Positions 1-5,704 of a stretch of 15,529 bases of DNA are shown here, one piece after another. Made by a program: the position numbers and the translations under genes. A model generated the notes under the pieces. The model was given only the letters and a program-made list of their open reading frames with translations. It was not told the DNA's origin and did no database searches. How positions within the stretch are numbered: position 1 is the stretch's first letter; each line of letters starts with the position of its first letter. The stretch is from Streptosporangiaceae bacterium (GTDB lineage Bacteria > Actinomycetota > Actinomycetes > Streptosporangiales > Streptosporangiaceae), in NCBI GenBank assembly GCA_030041195.1, contig JASHOI010000150.1:1-15529 (forward strand). The letters are read 5' to 3'.

Positions 1-165
1 CGGGAAGCACGCGCCGCCGCGGCCGGTCAGCCCGGCCCGCTCCACGTCGCCGATCAGGCCGCCCGGGTCCCGTTCCGGCACCGGGCCGTACCGGGCGACA
101 TGGTCGGCCAAGGACAGCGGGCCCTCGGGTGGGATCAGCCTGGGCAGCCCGCCGAGCACCGTCAT
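1..165 (-). CDS. NuoF-like NADH oxidoreductase flavoprotein (N-terminal fragment, partial)
   Basis: The first 55 codons of a gene that runs off the window start. Translating from the ATG at 165 gives an N-terminus rich in Pro, Gly and Leu that ends in LTGRGGACFP. This closely resembles the (L/R)(T/R)GRGGAGFP motif opening the FMN/NADH-binding domain of the 51-kDa complex I subunit (NuoF/HoxF type), with Cys where Gly is usual. The ATG lies 5 nt after the stop of the ferric-reductase-like gene, so it belongs to the same operon; the ribosome binding site is weak (AAAGTGAG). The likely role is cytoplasmic oxidation of NAD(P)H, passing electrons to the haem membrane protein encoded just upstream. 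The Fe-S and SLBB regions expected further on are outside the window, so the exact subfamily is inferred. Confidence 0.75.
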   Translation of the reverse strand, partial: MTVLGGLPRLIPPEGPLSLADHVARYGPVPERDPGGLIGDVERAGLTGRGGACFP

Positions 166-170
166 CGCGC

Positions 171-956
171 TCACTTTGTACCCCCGGCGGGCGTCGAGGT
201 CGCCTTCGTGGTGCCCCCGATCAGGTGCGCCGGGGTGCCCGCCCGCCGCGCCCAGCCCGGCTGCAGCGGTCCCGCGGTCAGCCACGCGCCGCCGGCGATG
301 AGCGTGAGCACCAGCGCGAGCGCGCCGATCAGGCGCGCGGCCGCGTGCGACGGCCAGCCGTAGGCGAGCCGCCAACCGATGAGGACCGCGATCAGCGCGA
401 CGCAGGCCACGGTCAGCCCGAGCACCCAGCGGACCGGGGTGTCGGTGCCGGTGCCAAGGCCGTGCAGCACGGCCACCGGCCAGCACAGGTACGAGGCCCA
501 GTGCACCAGGCGCCAGGACCGGTAGCTCATCCTGGTCCGCACCAGGCTGGTCACGGTCACCGCCAGCAGCAGGTCGAACGCGATCGCGCCGAGGCCGAGC
601 CACAGCGGCCGGTACGCGGAGATGAACGGGATCACCACGTCCTGCACGTGAATCGGGACGTAGCTGTCGGCCAGCGTGGTCACGATGTGAATCAACGTGA
701 ACGCCAGCGCCAGCAGCGAGGTGTTCCGGTGCAGGCCGATGGTGACGAACCGGGGCAAGGCCGGGCGCTGGTACCTGACCGAGGACAGCAGCCCGAACGC
801 CATGCTCAGCGTCAGCAGCACCAGCGCGACGAGCCCGGTGGCCCTGGTGAGGTACCACAGCGGCGTCGAGGACGTGACCACGATCGCGGCGGGCGGCAAG
901 CCCCCAGCCATGGCGCCGGCCCCAGGCACGGCGCCGACGGCGGCAATCCCGGTCAT
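171..956 (-). CDS. ferric-reductase-like transmembrane haem protein
   Basis: A 261-aa integral membrane protein. About six hydrophobic helices are visible, roughly at residues 34-58, 75-97, 109-138, 150-168, 175-196 and 205-226. Four histidines form two pairs spaced as in haem-binding ferric reductase/NOX-type domains: H76 and H90, and H152 and H165. No FAD/NADPH domain is fused, so electrons must come from another protein; the NuoF-like gene 5 nt downstream is the obvious candidate. The start at 956 shares one base with the apbE stop (TGATG), which favours it over the internal Met16. The C-terminal tail is Gly/Thr-rich and polar. Inferred role: moving electrons across the membrane to an extracytoplasmic flavin or other acceptor. 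A cytochrome b561-like name would also fit, but the helix and His pattern fits the ferric-reductase-like domain better. Confidence 0.85.
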   Translation of the reverse strand: MTGIAAVGAVPGAGAMAGGLPPAAIVVTSSTPLWYLTRATGLVALVLLTLSMAFGLLSSVRYQRPALPRFVTIGLHRNTSLLALAFTLIHIVTTLADSYVPIHVQDVVIPFISAYRPLWLGLGAIAFDLLLAVTVTSLVRTRMSYRSWRLVHWASYLCWPVAVLHGLGTGTDTPVRWVLGLTVACVALIAVLIGWRLAYGWPSHAAARLIGALALVLTLIAGGAWLTAGPLQPGWARRAGTPAHLIGGTTKATSTPAGGTK

Positions 957-1927
957 CAGGCCGGGCCGGGGTCGCTCGGCCAGCCGGCGGTGGTTTCGAC
1001 GGTTCCGTCCTGCCGGACCAGCCGGGCGGGCAGCCGGGCGTCCTGCAGCCAGGGCAGCGCTGCCTCGCTGCGGATGATCGCGGCGGTGCTCCCGGTGTTG
1101 GCGTCGACGCAGCTGCCGGCCGCCACGCTGACCGTCCGCCAGCAGGAAACGGCGGGCAGGCCGTTGGCCGGATCGATGATGTGGTGCACGCGCCGGCCAC
1201 CGACGGCCCAGGTCCGCACGGTGGTGCTCGAGGTGGCAAGCCCGCCGGAACGTATCGTCACCGTCTGTCCCGGCGCGTCCGGCCCGGCGGCGTGGTCATC
1301 GGTGACCCGAACCCGCCACCCACCTCCCCGTCCGCGTTCCTCTCCATGGTCGGCCGGCGGCGGCCCGGCCACCGCTATGTCCCCGCCGAGGCTGACCAGC
1401 ACGCCGGCGTCGATCTTCGCGGCGATCAGGCTGGCGCAGCGGTCCGCCGCCCACGCCTTCGCGGTAGCGCCCAGGTCGAGCTGGGCTCCGTTGGTGAGCT
1501 GCACCAGCCGCCGCGTCCGGTCAAGCTGCACGCAGCGCCAGCCGGGCACCCGGAAGGCCGCCGGCCCGGGCCGGGACGACCGTGCCCCCGCCGCCTGGAG
1601 CACCTTGAAGTCGCGGTCGTAGCCGATCTCGGCGAGCGCCTGCCCGCAGGTCGGGTCCACGTCACCATCGGTGAGCCGCGCGGCGCGCAGCGCCGCCTCG
1701 ACGAGCTCGGCGAACAGCTTGCTGACGGGCAGTACCGCGCCACCGGATGCGTTCAGCCGGGACAACTCGGAGTCGGGCCGGAACCGGCTGCACGCCAGGT
1801 CCACGGCGGCGAGCTCGGCGTCGGCGATGGCGCGCGCGTCGTCCAGCCGGTCAGGGTCACTGACCAGCAGGGTCGCCGTGGTGCCGAAAACGCTGAAGGT
1901 GTCGGTGCCGACGGCCAGGGTGGTCAC
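956..1927 (-). CDS. apbE: FAD:protein FMN transferase ApbE
   Basis: A 323-aa protein matching ApbE, which moves FMN from FAD onto Thr/Ser of target proteins in a Mg-dependent reaction. Visible motifs in order: SRFRPDSELSRLN near residue 50, DVDPTCG near 100, LDLGATAKAWAADR near 165, VSLGGDIAV near 190, GGLATSSTTVRTW near 240, HHIIDPANGLP near 260, and CVDANTGSTAAI in place of the classical DALATA metal/flavin loop (the Asp and Thr are kept). I chose the GTG at 1927 because it overlaps the previous stop as GTGA and sets the N-terminus just before the first conserved strand; the frame stays open upstream, but that part is antisense-like and unrelated. No signal peptide or lipobox is evident from this start, unlike many exported ApbEs, so localisation is uncertain. 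It is coupled to its neighbours on both sides. Confidence 0.93.
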   Translation of the reverse strand: MTTLAVGTDTFSVFGTTATLLVSDPDRLDDARAIADAELAAVDLACSRFRPDSELSRLNASGGAVLPVSKLFAELVEAALRAARLTDGDVDPTCGQALAEIGYDRDFKVLQAAGARSSRPGPAAFRVPGWRCVQLDRTRRLVQLTNGAQLDLGATAKAWAADRCASLIAAKIDAGVLVSLGGDIAVAGPPPADHGEERGRGGGWRVRVTDDHAAGPDAPGQTVTIRSGGLATSSTTVRTWAVGGRRVHHIIDPANGLPAVSCWRTVSVAAGSCVDANTGSTAAIIRSEAALPWLQDARLPARLVRQDGTVETTAGWPSDPGPA

Positions 1928-2214
1928 GTGGCTCCCGACGTGACCTGGCCGCCGCCGTTGGATGGGCCAGGAGGCTGTGCCGGGACGACTATTCCGCCCT
2001 GATTGGACCCGCTGTTGCCGGCTGTCGACTGCTGAGATCCGGTATTGCCGTTGTTGTCCGTGCTCGACTGGGTGGCGACGTGATGCCCGAACGCCGCGGC
2101 GATCAGCGCCGAGCACACGACTCCAGCAGCACCAGCCCGCCAGGTGAACCTGCTGATCTTGCGTATACCGTCGTCGCGTGCCGCCGCCGCGAAGCGCACG
2201 TCGTCCCGGCGCAT
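1924..2214 (-). CDS. small membrane-anchored protein ending in VTSGAT; candidate minimal flavinylation target
   Basis: 96 aa from the ATG at 2214, which follows a good ribosome binding site (AGGAGAGG, 8-nt gap); an in-frame ATG at 2244 is less well placed. There is a basic N-terminus (R2, R3, R19, R22), one hydrophobic helix at about 27-43, then a Ser/Asn/Gly/Gln/Thr linker from about 47 to 90, and the protein stops with QVTSGAT. ApbE substrates carry a D-x-x-(S/T)-G-A-T motif whose Thr receives FMN. Here the motif is the extreme C-terminus, with Gln at the Asp position, and the whole FMN_bind domain normally around it is absent. The stop overlaps the apbE start (GTGA). Topology predicts the tail outside the cell. 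Caution: the Ser-Gly-Ala codons also form a GGGAG that may serve as the apbE ribosome binding site, so the motif could be partly fortuitous. Confidence 0.72.
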   Translation of the reverse strand: MRRDDVRFAAAARDDGIRKISRFTWRAGAAGVVCSALIAAAFGHHVATQSSTDNNGNTGSQQSTAGNSGSNQGGIVVPAQPPGPSNGGGQVTSGAT

Positions 2215-2273
2215 AGCGCGATCCTCTCCTGCGTGCCCAGGCAACCAGCATGCCGACCATAGCTTCGGAACGG

Positions 2274-2318
2274 CTACAGGCTAGGTTCAGGTTCACTGAA
2301 CGCTCGCGTATCGGTCAC
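2274..2318 (-). CDS. putative 14-codon leader ORF upstream of the flavin operon
   Basis: GTG at 2318 is preceded by AAGGAGGG with an 8-nt gap, one of the strongest ribosome binding sites in the window, and the frame closes at TAG after 14 codons (VTDTRAFSEPEPSL). It lies 60 nt before the start of the SGAT protein. It could be a leader peptide, an upstream ORF, or simply a chance reading of a regulatory region. There is no run of one amino acid suggesting classical attenuation. Confidence 0.3.
   Translation of the reverse strand: MTDTRAFSEPEPSL
2284..2301. promoter_or_regulatory. GTTCA direct repeat plus dyad upstream of the SGAT-apbE operon
   Basis: The + strand reads GGTTCAGGTTCACTGAAC. 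It holds two GGTTCA units 6 nt apart, the second forming the dyad GTTCA-C-TGAAC. GTTCAC half-units recall Streptomyces PhoP boxes, but those repeat every 11 nt, so identity is open. It lies 70-87 bp upstream of the ATG at 2214, where an operator could act, and within the putative leader ORF. Confidence 0.35.
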
Positions 2319-2350
2319 GGCCCGGTCCCTCCTTTGTACCCCGCTGCGGG

Positions 2351-2366
2351 CGTGGCTAGAGCCACG
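2351..2366. other. hairpin CGTGGC-TAGA-GCCACG
   Basis: A perfect 6-bp GC-rich stem with a 4-nt loop, in the gap between the 58-aa gene and the flavin operon. It has no following T run. It could be part of a terminator pair with the hairpin at 2411-2428 or a structured leader upstream of the flavin operon. Confidence 0.3.
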
Positions 2367-2410
2367 TCCGGCGCCGGGCCGATTTCGTGCCCGGACGCTC
2401 GCCGTGCCGT

Positions 2411-2428
2411 GCGGGGCGGTCGCCCCGC
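2411..2428 (-). terminator. GC-rich hairpin after the 58-aa gene
   Basis: GCGGGGCG-GT-CGCCCCGC is an 8-bp perfect inverted repeat (7 bp with a realistic 4-nt loop), starting 10 nt after the stop of the small membrane gene on the minus strand. There is no T tract, as is common for actinobacterial terminators. It would separate that gene from the flavin operon. Confidence 0.5.
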
Positions 2429-2438
2429 GCACCCCGGC

Positions 2439-2615
2439 TCAGTGCGGCGAGTGCAGGTCGCCGACCATGCGCACGATTGCGTTGCCGACGGCGGCGAACC
2501 CGTGTACCAAGCCGCCCACGATGGTTTCGGTGGTGGACGGAGACCTAACCGTCACGTAGATCGCCAGGATGATCAGAAGCCAGATCCACCAGCGCGTCTC
2601 TAACCTGAGATTCAT
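2439..2615 (-). CDS. 58-aa single-pass membrane protein, function unknown
   Basis: ATG at 2615 to TGA at 2439 encodes 58 residues. The N-terminus is short and basic (MNLRLETRWW), followed by one hydrophobic helix (IWLLIILAIYVTV, about 11-23) and a mildly amphipathic tail (about 30-54) ending in HSPH. The ribosome binding site is a G run (GGGGGG) with a short gap. Evidence for a real gene: a credible helix with positive-inside charge, an upstream AT-rich promoter region with two candidate -10 boxes, a downstream hairpin, and non-random codon use. I recall small actinobacterial membrane proteins of similar style, but assign no family. It is transcribed in the same direction as the mshA unit upstream and the flavin operon downstream, but appears to be its own unit. 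Confidence 0.6.
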   Translation of the reverse strand: MNLRLETRWWIWLLIILAIYVTVRSPSTTETIVGGLVHGFAAVGNAIVRMVGDLHSPH

Positions 2616-2635
2616 GGCGCCCCCCAGCGCCCACC

Positions 2636-2652
2636 GGGCCCGGATCGGGCCC
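2636..2652 (-). other. hairpin in the 5' leader of the 58-aa gene
   Basis: GGGCCCG-GAT-CGGGCCC, a 7-bp perfect GC stem lying 21-37 nt upstream of the ATG at 2615. It would sit in the untranslated leader if transcription starts near 2658. It could affect mRNA stability or translation; nothing identifies a known riboswitch. Confidence 0.35.
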
Positions 2653-2665
2653 GCTATGGCGTTGC

Positions 2666-2738
2666 ATTATGCCATGGTTAACATTAATAAGAAGCAAAAT
2701 TTGCCGGATTCTAACGGCCGCTTCGCATAACTTGACAA
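2666..2738 (-). promoter_or_regulatory. candidate promoters of the 58-aa gene in an AT-rich island
   Basis: Reading the minus strand, TTGTCA (2738-2733), a 19-nt spacer and TAGAAT (2713-2708) form one candidate promoter. CATAAT (2671-2666) is a second strong -10 with no good -35. The stretch 2655-2760 is far poorer in GC than its surroundings. It also holds the interrupted dyad ATGGC...GCCAT (2656-2675) and the palindrome ATGTACAT (2739-2746). Confidence 0.45.
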
Positions 2739-2765
2739 ATGTACATCAGAGGTATGAGACCGTGG

Positions 2766-3296
2766 TCAGTCCGGCGTGTCGTCGGCCAGCCGGGCAAAGG
2801 CGCGCAGGTTGGCCGTGCTCTCACCGCGCTTGCGCCGCCACGCCCACTCGCGCCGGATCGAGGACGTGAAGCCGATCATGAGCGCCTGGTCGAAGTTGTC
2901 GTCGGAGTAGCTGAGCACGCAGCCGAGCAGCCGGTCGATCTCGTCGGGGCCGACCGAAGCCAGCGCCACCCGGCCCACCAGGTACACGTCGCCGGTCTTG
3001 TCCAGCGCGAACTGCACGCCGTACATCCGGCCGTTGCGCTCCAGCAGGAACCGGTAGAACGCCGCGTGGTTCTCGTCCGGCTGGCGGCAGAAGAACGCCT
3101 CTACGTGCAGGCTGTACGGGCCGACGATCAGCCAGGTCATCGTGGCCAGCTTGTGCTGGCCCTCCAGCCGCACCAGGTACGCACCGGGTCGCGGCGACTC
3201 GTAGCTCAGGCCCAGGTCGGCCACGCTCGCCTCGATGGTCTTCGCGATCGCGGCCTGCTCGTCGGCGCTTGCTCCCTGCCCTGTTGGCCCGGTCAC
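2766..3296 (-). CDS. YbjN-domain protein, Rv0487-like
   Basis: 176 aa from the GTG at 3296, which overlaps the mshA stop as GTGA. The open frame continues far upstream, but only as a mirror of mshA. The protein is soluble, mixed alpha/beta, and fits the YbjN family, which has a fold like type III secretion chaperones. Key stretches are [33 protein letters not shown] split over residues 35-75, then VYLVGRVAL and a helical C-terminal part with [16 protein letters not shown]. In Mycobacterium tuberculosis the gene after mshA (Rv0487) is the same type, so this pairing is conserved. Translational coupling to mshA suggests a linked role, perhaps as a partner or regulator of mycothiol synthesis, but no biochemical function is established from the sequence. 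Confidence 0.85.
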   Translation of the reverse strand: MTGPTGQGASADEQAAIAKTIEASVADLGLSYESPRPGAYLVRLEGQHKLATMTWLIVGPYSLHVEAFFCRQPDENHAAFYRFLLERNGRMYGVQFALDKTGDVYLVGRVALASVGPDEIDRLLGCVLSYSDDNFDQALMIGFTSSIRREWAWRRKRGESTANLRAFARLADDTPD

Positions 3297-4564
3297 GCCA
3301 CCGCCTGGGCCGCCTCGGCCATCGCCGCAGCGTAGAGGTTCAGCAGCCCGTCGACGGTCGCGCTCCAGCCGAACCGGGACGCGTGCTCCCTCGCCCCCCG
3401 GGAGAACCTGGCCAGGGTCTCCGGCTGGGCGATCAGGCCTGCCACCGCGCGGGCGTAGTCGGCCGGGTCGCGCGAGCTCACCAGCACGCCGGAGACGCCG
3501 TCCGCGACCGCCGTGCGCAGGCCGCCCACCGCGGCGGCCACCACCGGTGTGCCGCAGGCCTGGGCCTCGACCGCGACCAGGCCGAACGACTCCGAGCAGG
3601 ACGGCACCATCACCACGGTGGCCGCGCGGTACCAGTCGGCGAGCTCGGGCTGCGGGCACGGCGGCTCGAGCCTGACGATCCCGTCGATGCCGAGGGCCGC
3701 GGACAGCTCGGTCAGCCGGTCCGGCCGGGCGCGCCCGGTTCCGCTCGGGCCGCCCACGAACGCGACCCGCAGCCGCCGGGCCAGGCCGGGATCGCCGGTG
3801 ATCATCTGGGCCGCGGCGTGCAGCACCACCTCGGGCGCCTTGAGCGGCTGCATCCGGCCGGCGAACACCAGTACCACGGCGTCTTCGGGCAGGCCGAGGC
3901 GGCGCCGTGCGTCCTGCCGGGATCCGGGCCGGAACACCGTGAGGTCCACGCCGGGGTTGACGGTCCGCACCCGCCACGGCGCGGCGTCGTAAAGCTCGAT
4001 GAGCTGCCCGGCCTCGGCGTCGGTGTTCGCCACCAGCCGGTCCGCGGCGGCCACCACCTCGGCCTCGCCGCGCAGCCTGATGTCGGGCTCGGCCGCGTCA
4101 CCGGCCGCCAGCGCGGCGTTCTTGACCTTTCCCAGGGTGTGCATCGATTGCACGAACGGCACGCCCCAGCGTTCCTTGGCCACGGCGCCGACCTGGCCGG
4201 ACAGCCAGTAGTGCCCGTGCACAACGTCGTACCGGCCGGGCGCGTACGCGGCCTCGGCGCGCAGCACCTCGAACGTGAAGTGGCAGAGCTGCCCTGGCAG
4301 GTCGGCCTTGTCCAGGTCCTCGAACGGGCCGGCCACCAGATGCCGCACCAGCACCCCTGGGGCCAGTTCGGCGACCGGGGGCACGTCTCGGGAGACCGCG
4401 CGGGTGAAGATGTCGACCTCGACACCGCGTTCGGCGAGGCGCTTGGCCACCTCGACCACGTAGACGTTCAGGCCGCCCGCGTCGCCGGTGCCTGGCTGCT
4501 CGAGCGGGGATGTGTGGACGCTGATCGTCGCGATCCGCCGGGGATAGGGTCGCGGCACGGGCAT
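3293..4564 (-). CDS. mshA: D-inositol-3-phosphate glycosyltransferase MshA
   Basis: 423 aa from the ATG at 4564. Known role: transfer of GlcNAc from UDP-GlcNAc to 1L-myo-inositol-1-phosphate, the first step of mycothiol synthesis, in the cytoplasm. Visible features: [20 protein letters not shown] and LNVYV at the N-terminus (about 12-35), [32 protein letters not shown] in the second Rossmann domain, and the GT4 E-x7-E region [19 protein letters not shown] near residues 320-340. The length is slightly below the mycobacterial enzyme. A GGAGG lies only 3 nt before the ATG and 9 nt before an in-frame GTG at 4558, so the true start may be two codons later. It is divergent from gpm with 103 bp between starts. 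The YbjN gene overlaps its stop. Confidence 0.93.
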   Translation of the reverse strand: MPVPRPYPRRIATISVHTSPLEQPGTGDAGGLNVYVVEVAKRLAERGVEVDIFTRAVSRDVPPVAELAPGVLVRHLVAGPFEDLDKADLPGQLCHFTFEVLRAEAAYAPGRYDVVHGHYWLSGQVGAVAKERWGVPFVQSMHTLGKVKNAALAAGDAAEPDIRLRGEAEVVAAADRLVANTDAEAGQLIELYDAAPWRVRTVNPGVDLTVFRPGSRQDARRRLGLPEDAVVLVFAGRMQPLKAPEVVLHAAAQMITGDPGLARRLRVAFVGGPSGTGRARPDRLTELSAALGIDGIVRLEPPCPQPELADWYRAATVVMVPSCSESFGLVAVEAQACGTPVVAAAVGGLRTAVADGVSGVLVSSRDPADYARAVAGLIAQPETLARFSRGAREHASRFGWSATVDGLLNLYAAAMAEAAQAVA

Positions 4565-4654
4565 GCACCTCCAGCAACGATCAACCCCGGACCAGGGCAT
4601 CCTGTTCCCGGCATGCCCCGGCCCGCCCGGCTGGGTCGGCCCGGCCGCCGGCAC

Positions 4655-4660
4655 TAGGCT
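4655..4660 (+). promoter_or_regulatory. -10 box TAGGCT for a probably leaderless gpm transcript
   Basis: TAGGCT ends 7 nt before the gpm ATG, so transcription would begin at or next to the A of the start codon. No ribosome binding site is seen before that ATG, consistent with a leaderless mRNA, which is common in actinobacteria. Confidence 0.5.
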
Positions 4661-4667
4661 CTCCAGC

Positions 4668-5411
4668 ATGGCGACACTGGTGCTGATCCGGCATGGCGAA
4701 AGCGTCTGGAACTCCGAGGGCCTGTTCACCGGCTGGGTGGACGTCGGCCTGTCCCCCAAGGGCGTGGACGAGGCGGTCAGCAGCGGCAGGCAGCTCGAGG
4801 AGGCGGGCCTGCGCCCCGACGTCGTGCACACCTCGGTGCTGACCAGGGCCATCCAGACCGCGCACCTCGCGCTCGAGGCTGCCGATCTGCTCTGGTTGCC
4901 GGTGCGCCGCTCGTGGCGGCTGAACGAGCGGCATTACGGCGCGCTGCAGGGCAAGAACAAGGCGGAGGTGCGGCAGCAGTACGGCGAGGAGCAGTTCATG
5001 CAGTGGCGCCGCTCCTACGACGTGCCGCCGCCGCCGATCGACGATGACGACCCGTTCTCGCAGGCGGCCGACCCGCGGTACGCGCTGCTCCCGGCCGACC
5101 TGCTGCCGCGCTCGGAATGCCTCAAGGACGTGGTCGCGCGGCTGCTGCCGTACTGGTACGACGCGATCGTCCCGGAGCTGGCCGCGGGCCAGACCGTCCT
5201 GCTCGTGGCGCACGGGAACTCGATCCGCGCGCTGGTCAAGCACCTGGACGGGATCGGGGACGCGGAGATCGCCGAGCTGGACATCCCGACCGGAATGCCG
5301 CTGGTCTACGAGATGACCGACGATTTCCGGCCGCAGACCCCGGGCGGGCGCTATCTGGACCCGCAGGCCGCCGCGGCCGGTGCCGCCGCGGTGCGGAACC
5401 AGGGCCGGTAA
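4668..5411 (+). CDS. gpmA: 2,3-bisphosphoglycerate-dependent phosphoglycerate mutase
   Basis: 247 aa, the usual length of the dPGM family. It interconverts 3- and 2-phosphoglycerate in glycolysis/gluconeogenesis. The catalytic motif [10 protein letters not shown] gives R8 and the phospho-histidine H9. Further conserved parts are [40 protein letters not shown] with the acid/base Glu, a P-rich YDVPPPPID loop, and [17 protein letters not shown] with the second catalytic histidine H182. The start is the ATG at 4668, which lacks a ribosome binding site but sits 7 nt after a TAGGCT -10 box. The gene precedes senX3/regX3 as in mycobacteria (gpm1-senX3-regX3). Downstream of the stop is a weak dyad (CGGTAA at 5406 with TTACCG at 5430), possibly part of a terminator. 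Confidence 0.96.
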   Translation: MATLVLIRHGESVWNSEGLFTGWVDVGLSPKGVDEAVSSGRQLEEAGLRPDVVHTSVLTRAIQTAHLALEAADLLWLPVRRSWRLNERHYGALQGKNKAEVRQQYGEEQFMQWRRSYDVPPPPIDDDDPFSQAADPRYALLPADLLPRSECLKDVVARLLPYWYDAIVPELAAGQTVLLVAHGNSIRALVKHLDGIGDAEIAELDIPTGMPLVYEMTDDFRPQTPGGRYLDPQAAAAGAAAVRNQGR

Positions 5412-5665
5412 GTTTGCCGAGGTCAGGCGTTACCGCTTCCCTCGCCGATGTCGTGCGGCCACGGCCCGAGTGGACATTGACAATCGGAAAAGTGAACTTC
5501 TCGCGAATAACCCAGCCGCTGGGAACTCTGCCAGGTGCGCGGCGGCTGGCGTCGCCCTACCATCAAAGCGTGGGTATGGGGGTGATTACGGCCTGGGCAG
5601 GTGCTCCCCGTGACAAATGGGGGAGGGGCCGCGCCGGACGTCGGCGTAGCCTTCTAGCCTGGCAT
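5412..5665. other. intergenic region between gpm and the senX3 leader
   Basis: About 250 bp without a convincing gene. It contains TTGACA at 5477-5482 (no matching -10 at normal spacing; GAATAA lies 22 nt on), one GTTCAC half-unit on the minus strand (5492-5497), TACCAT at 5558-5563 just before a GTG at 5570, and an imperfect CTCCCC/GGGGAG hairpin (5604-5625). No phoU-like gene or mycobacterial interspersed repeat unit is seen here. Confidence 0.5.
5655..5660 (+). promoter_or_regulatory. -10 box TAGCCT upstream of the senX3 leader ORF
   Basis: TAGCCT ends 5 nt before an ATG at 5666, the geometry of a leaderless start. No clear -35 is visible 16-18 nt upstream. It is the nearest promoter-like element to senX3. 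Confidence 0.35.
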
Positions 5666-5704
5666 ATGTCCGAGAGACCAGCGGCGGACGCCGCTGCCGT
5701 ATGA
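5666..5704 (+). CDS. putative 12-aa leader peptide coupled to senX3
   Basis: ATG at 5666 opens a 12-codon frame (MSERPAADAAAV) whose TGA overlaps the senX3 ATG as ATGA. The senX3 start has no ribosome binding site of its own, so re-initiation after this short frame would explain its translation. The same frame can be opened earlier at a GTG at 5570 (44 codons), also just after a TACCAT -10-like box. Either version is an inference from position and overlap; no family is recognised. Confidence 0.35.
   Translation: MSERPAADAAAV

Noticed and set aside
129..1622. Long open frame on the plus strand (497 codons) opposite apbE and the ferric-reductase-like gene
   Set aside because: Pro/Arg/Gly/Gln-rich sequence with no fold signal; the opposite strand carries two well-recognised families. 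High-GC antisense frames stay open by composition.
1928..2296. N-terminal extension of apbE to a Met at 2296
   Set aside because: The added residues are Arg/Gln-rich, overlap the SGAT protein in another frame and match nothing in ApbE; the GTG at 1927 with GTGA overlap fits better.
3297..3977. Extension of the YbjN frame upstream (403-codon frame)
   Set aside because: It is an Arg/Pro-rich shadow of mshA on the same strand; the GTG overlapping the mshA stop gives a normal YbjN length.
4565..4852. Upstream in-frame starts for mshA reaching into gpm
   Set aside because: They would overlap the divergent gpm start and give a Pro/Ser-rich N-terminus unlike the family.
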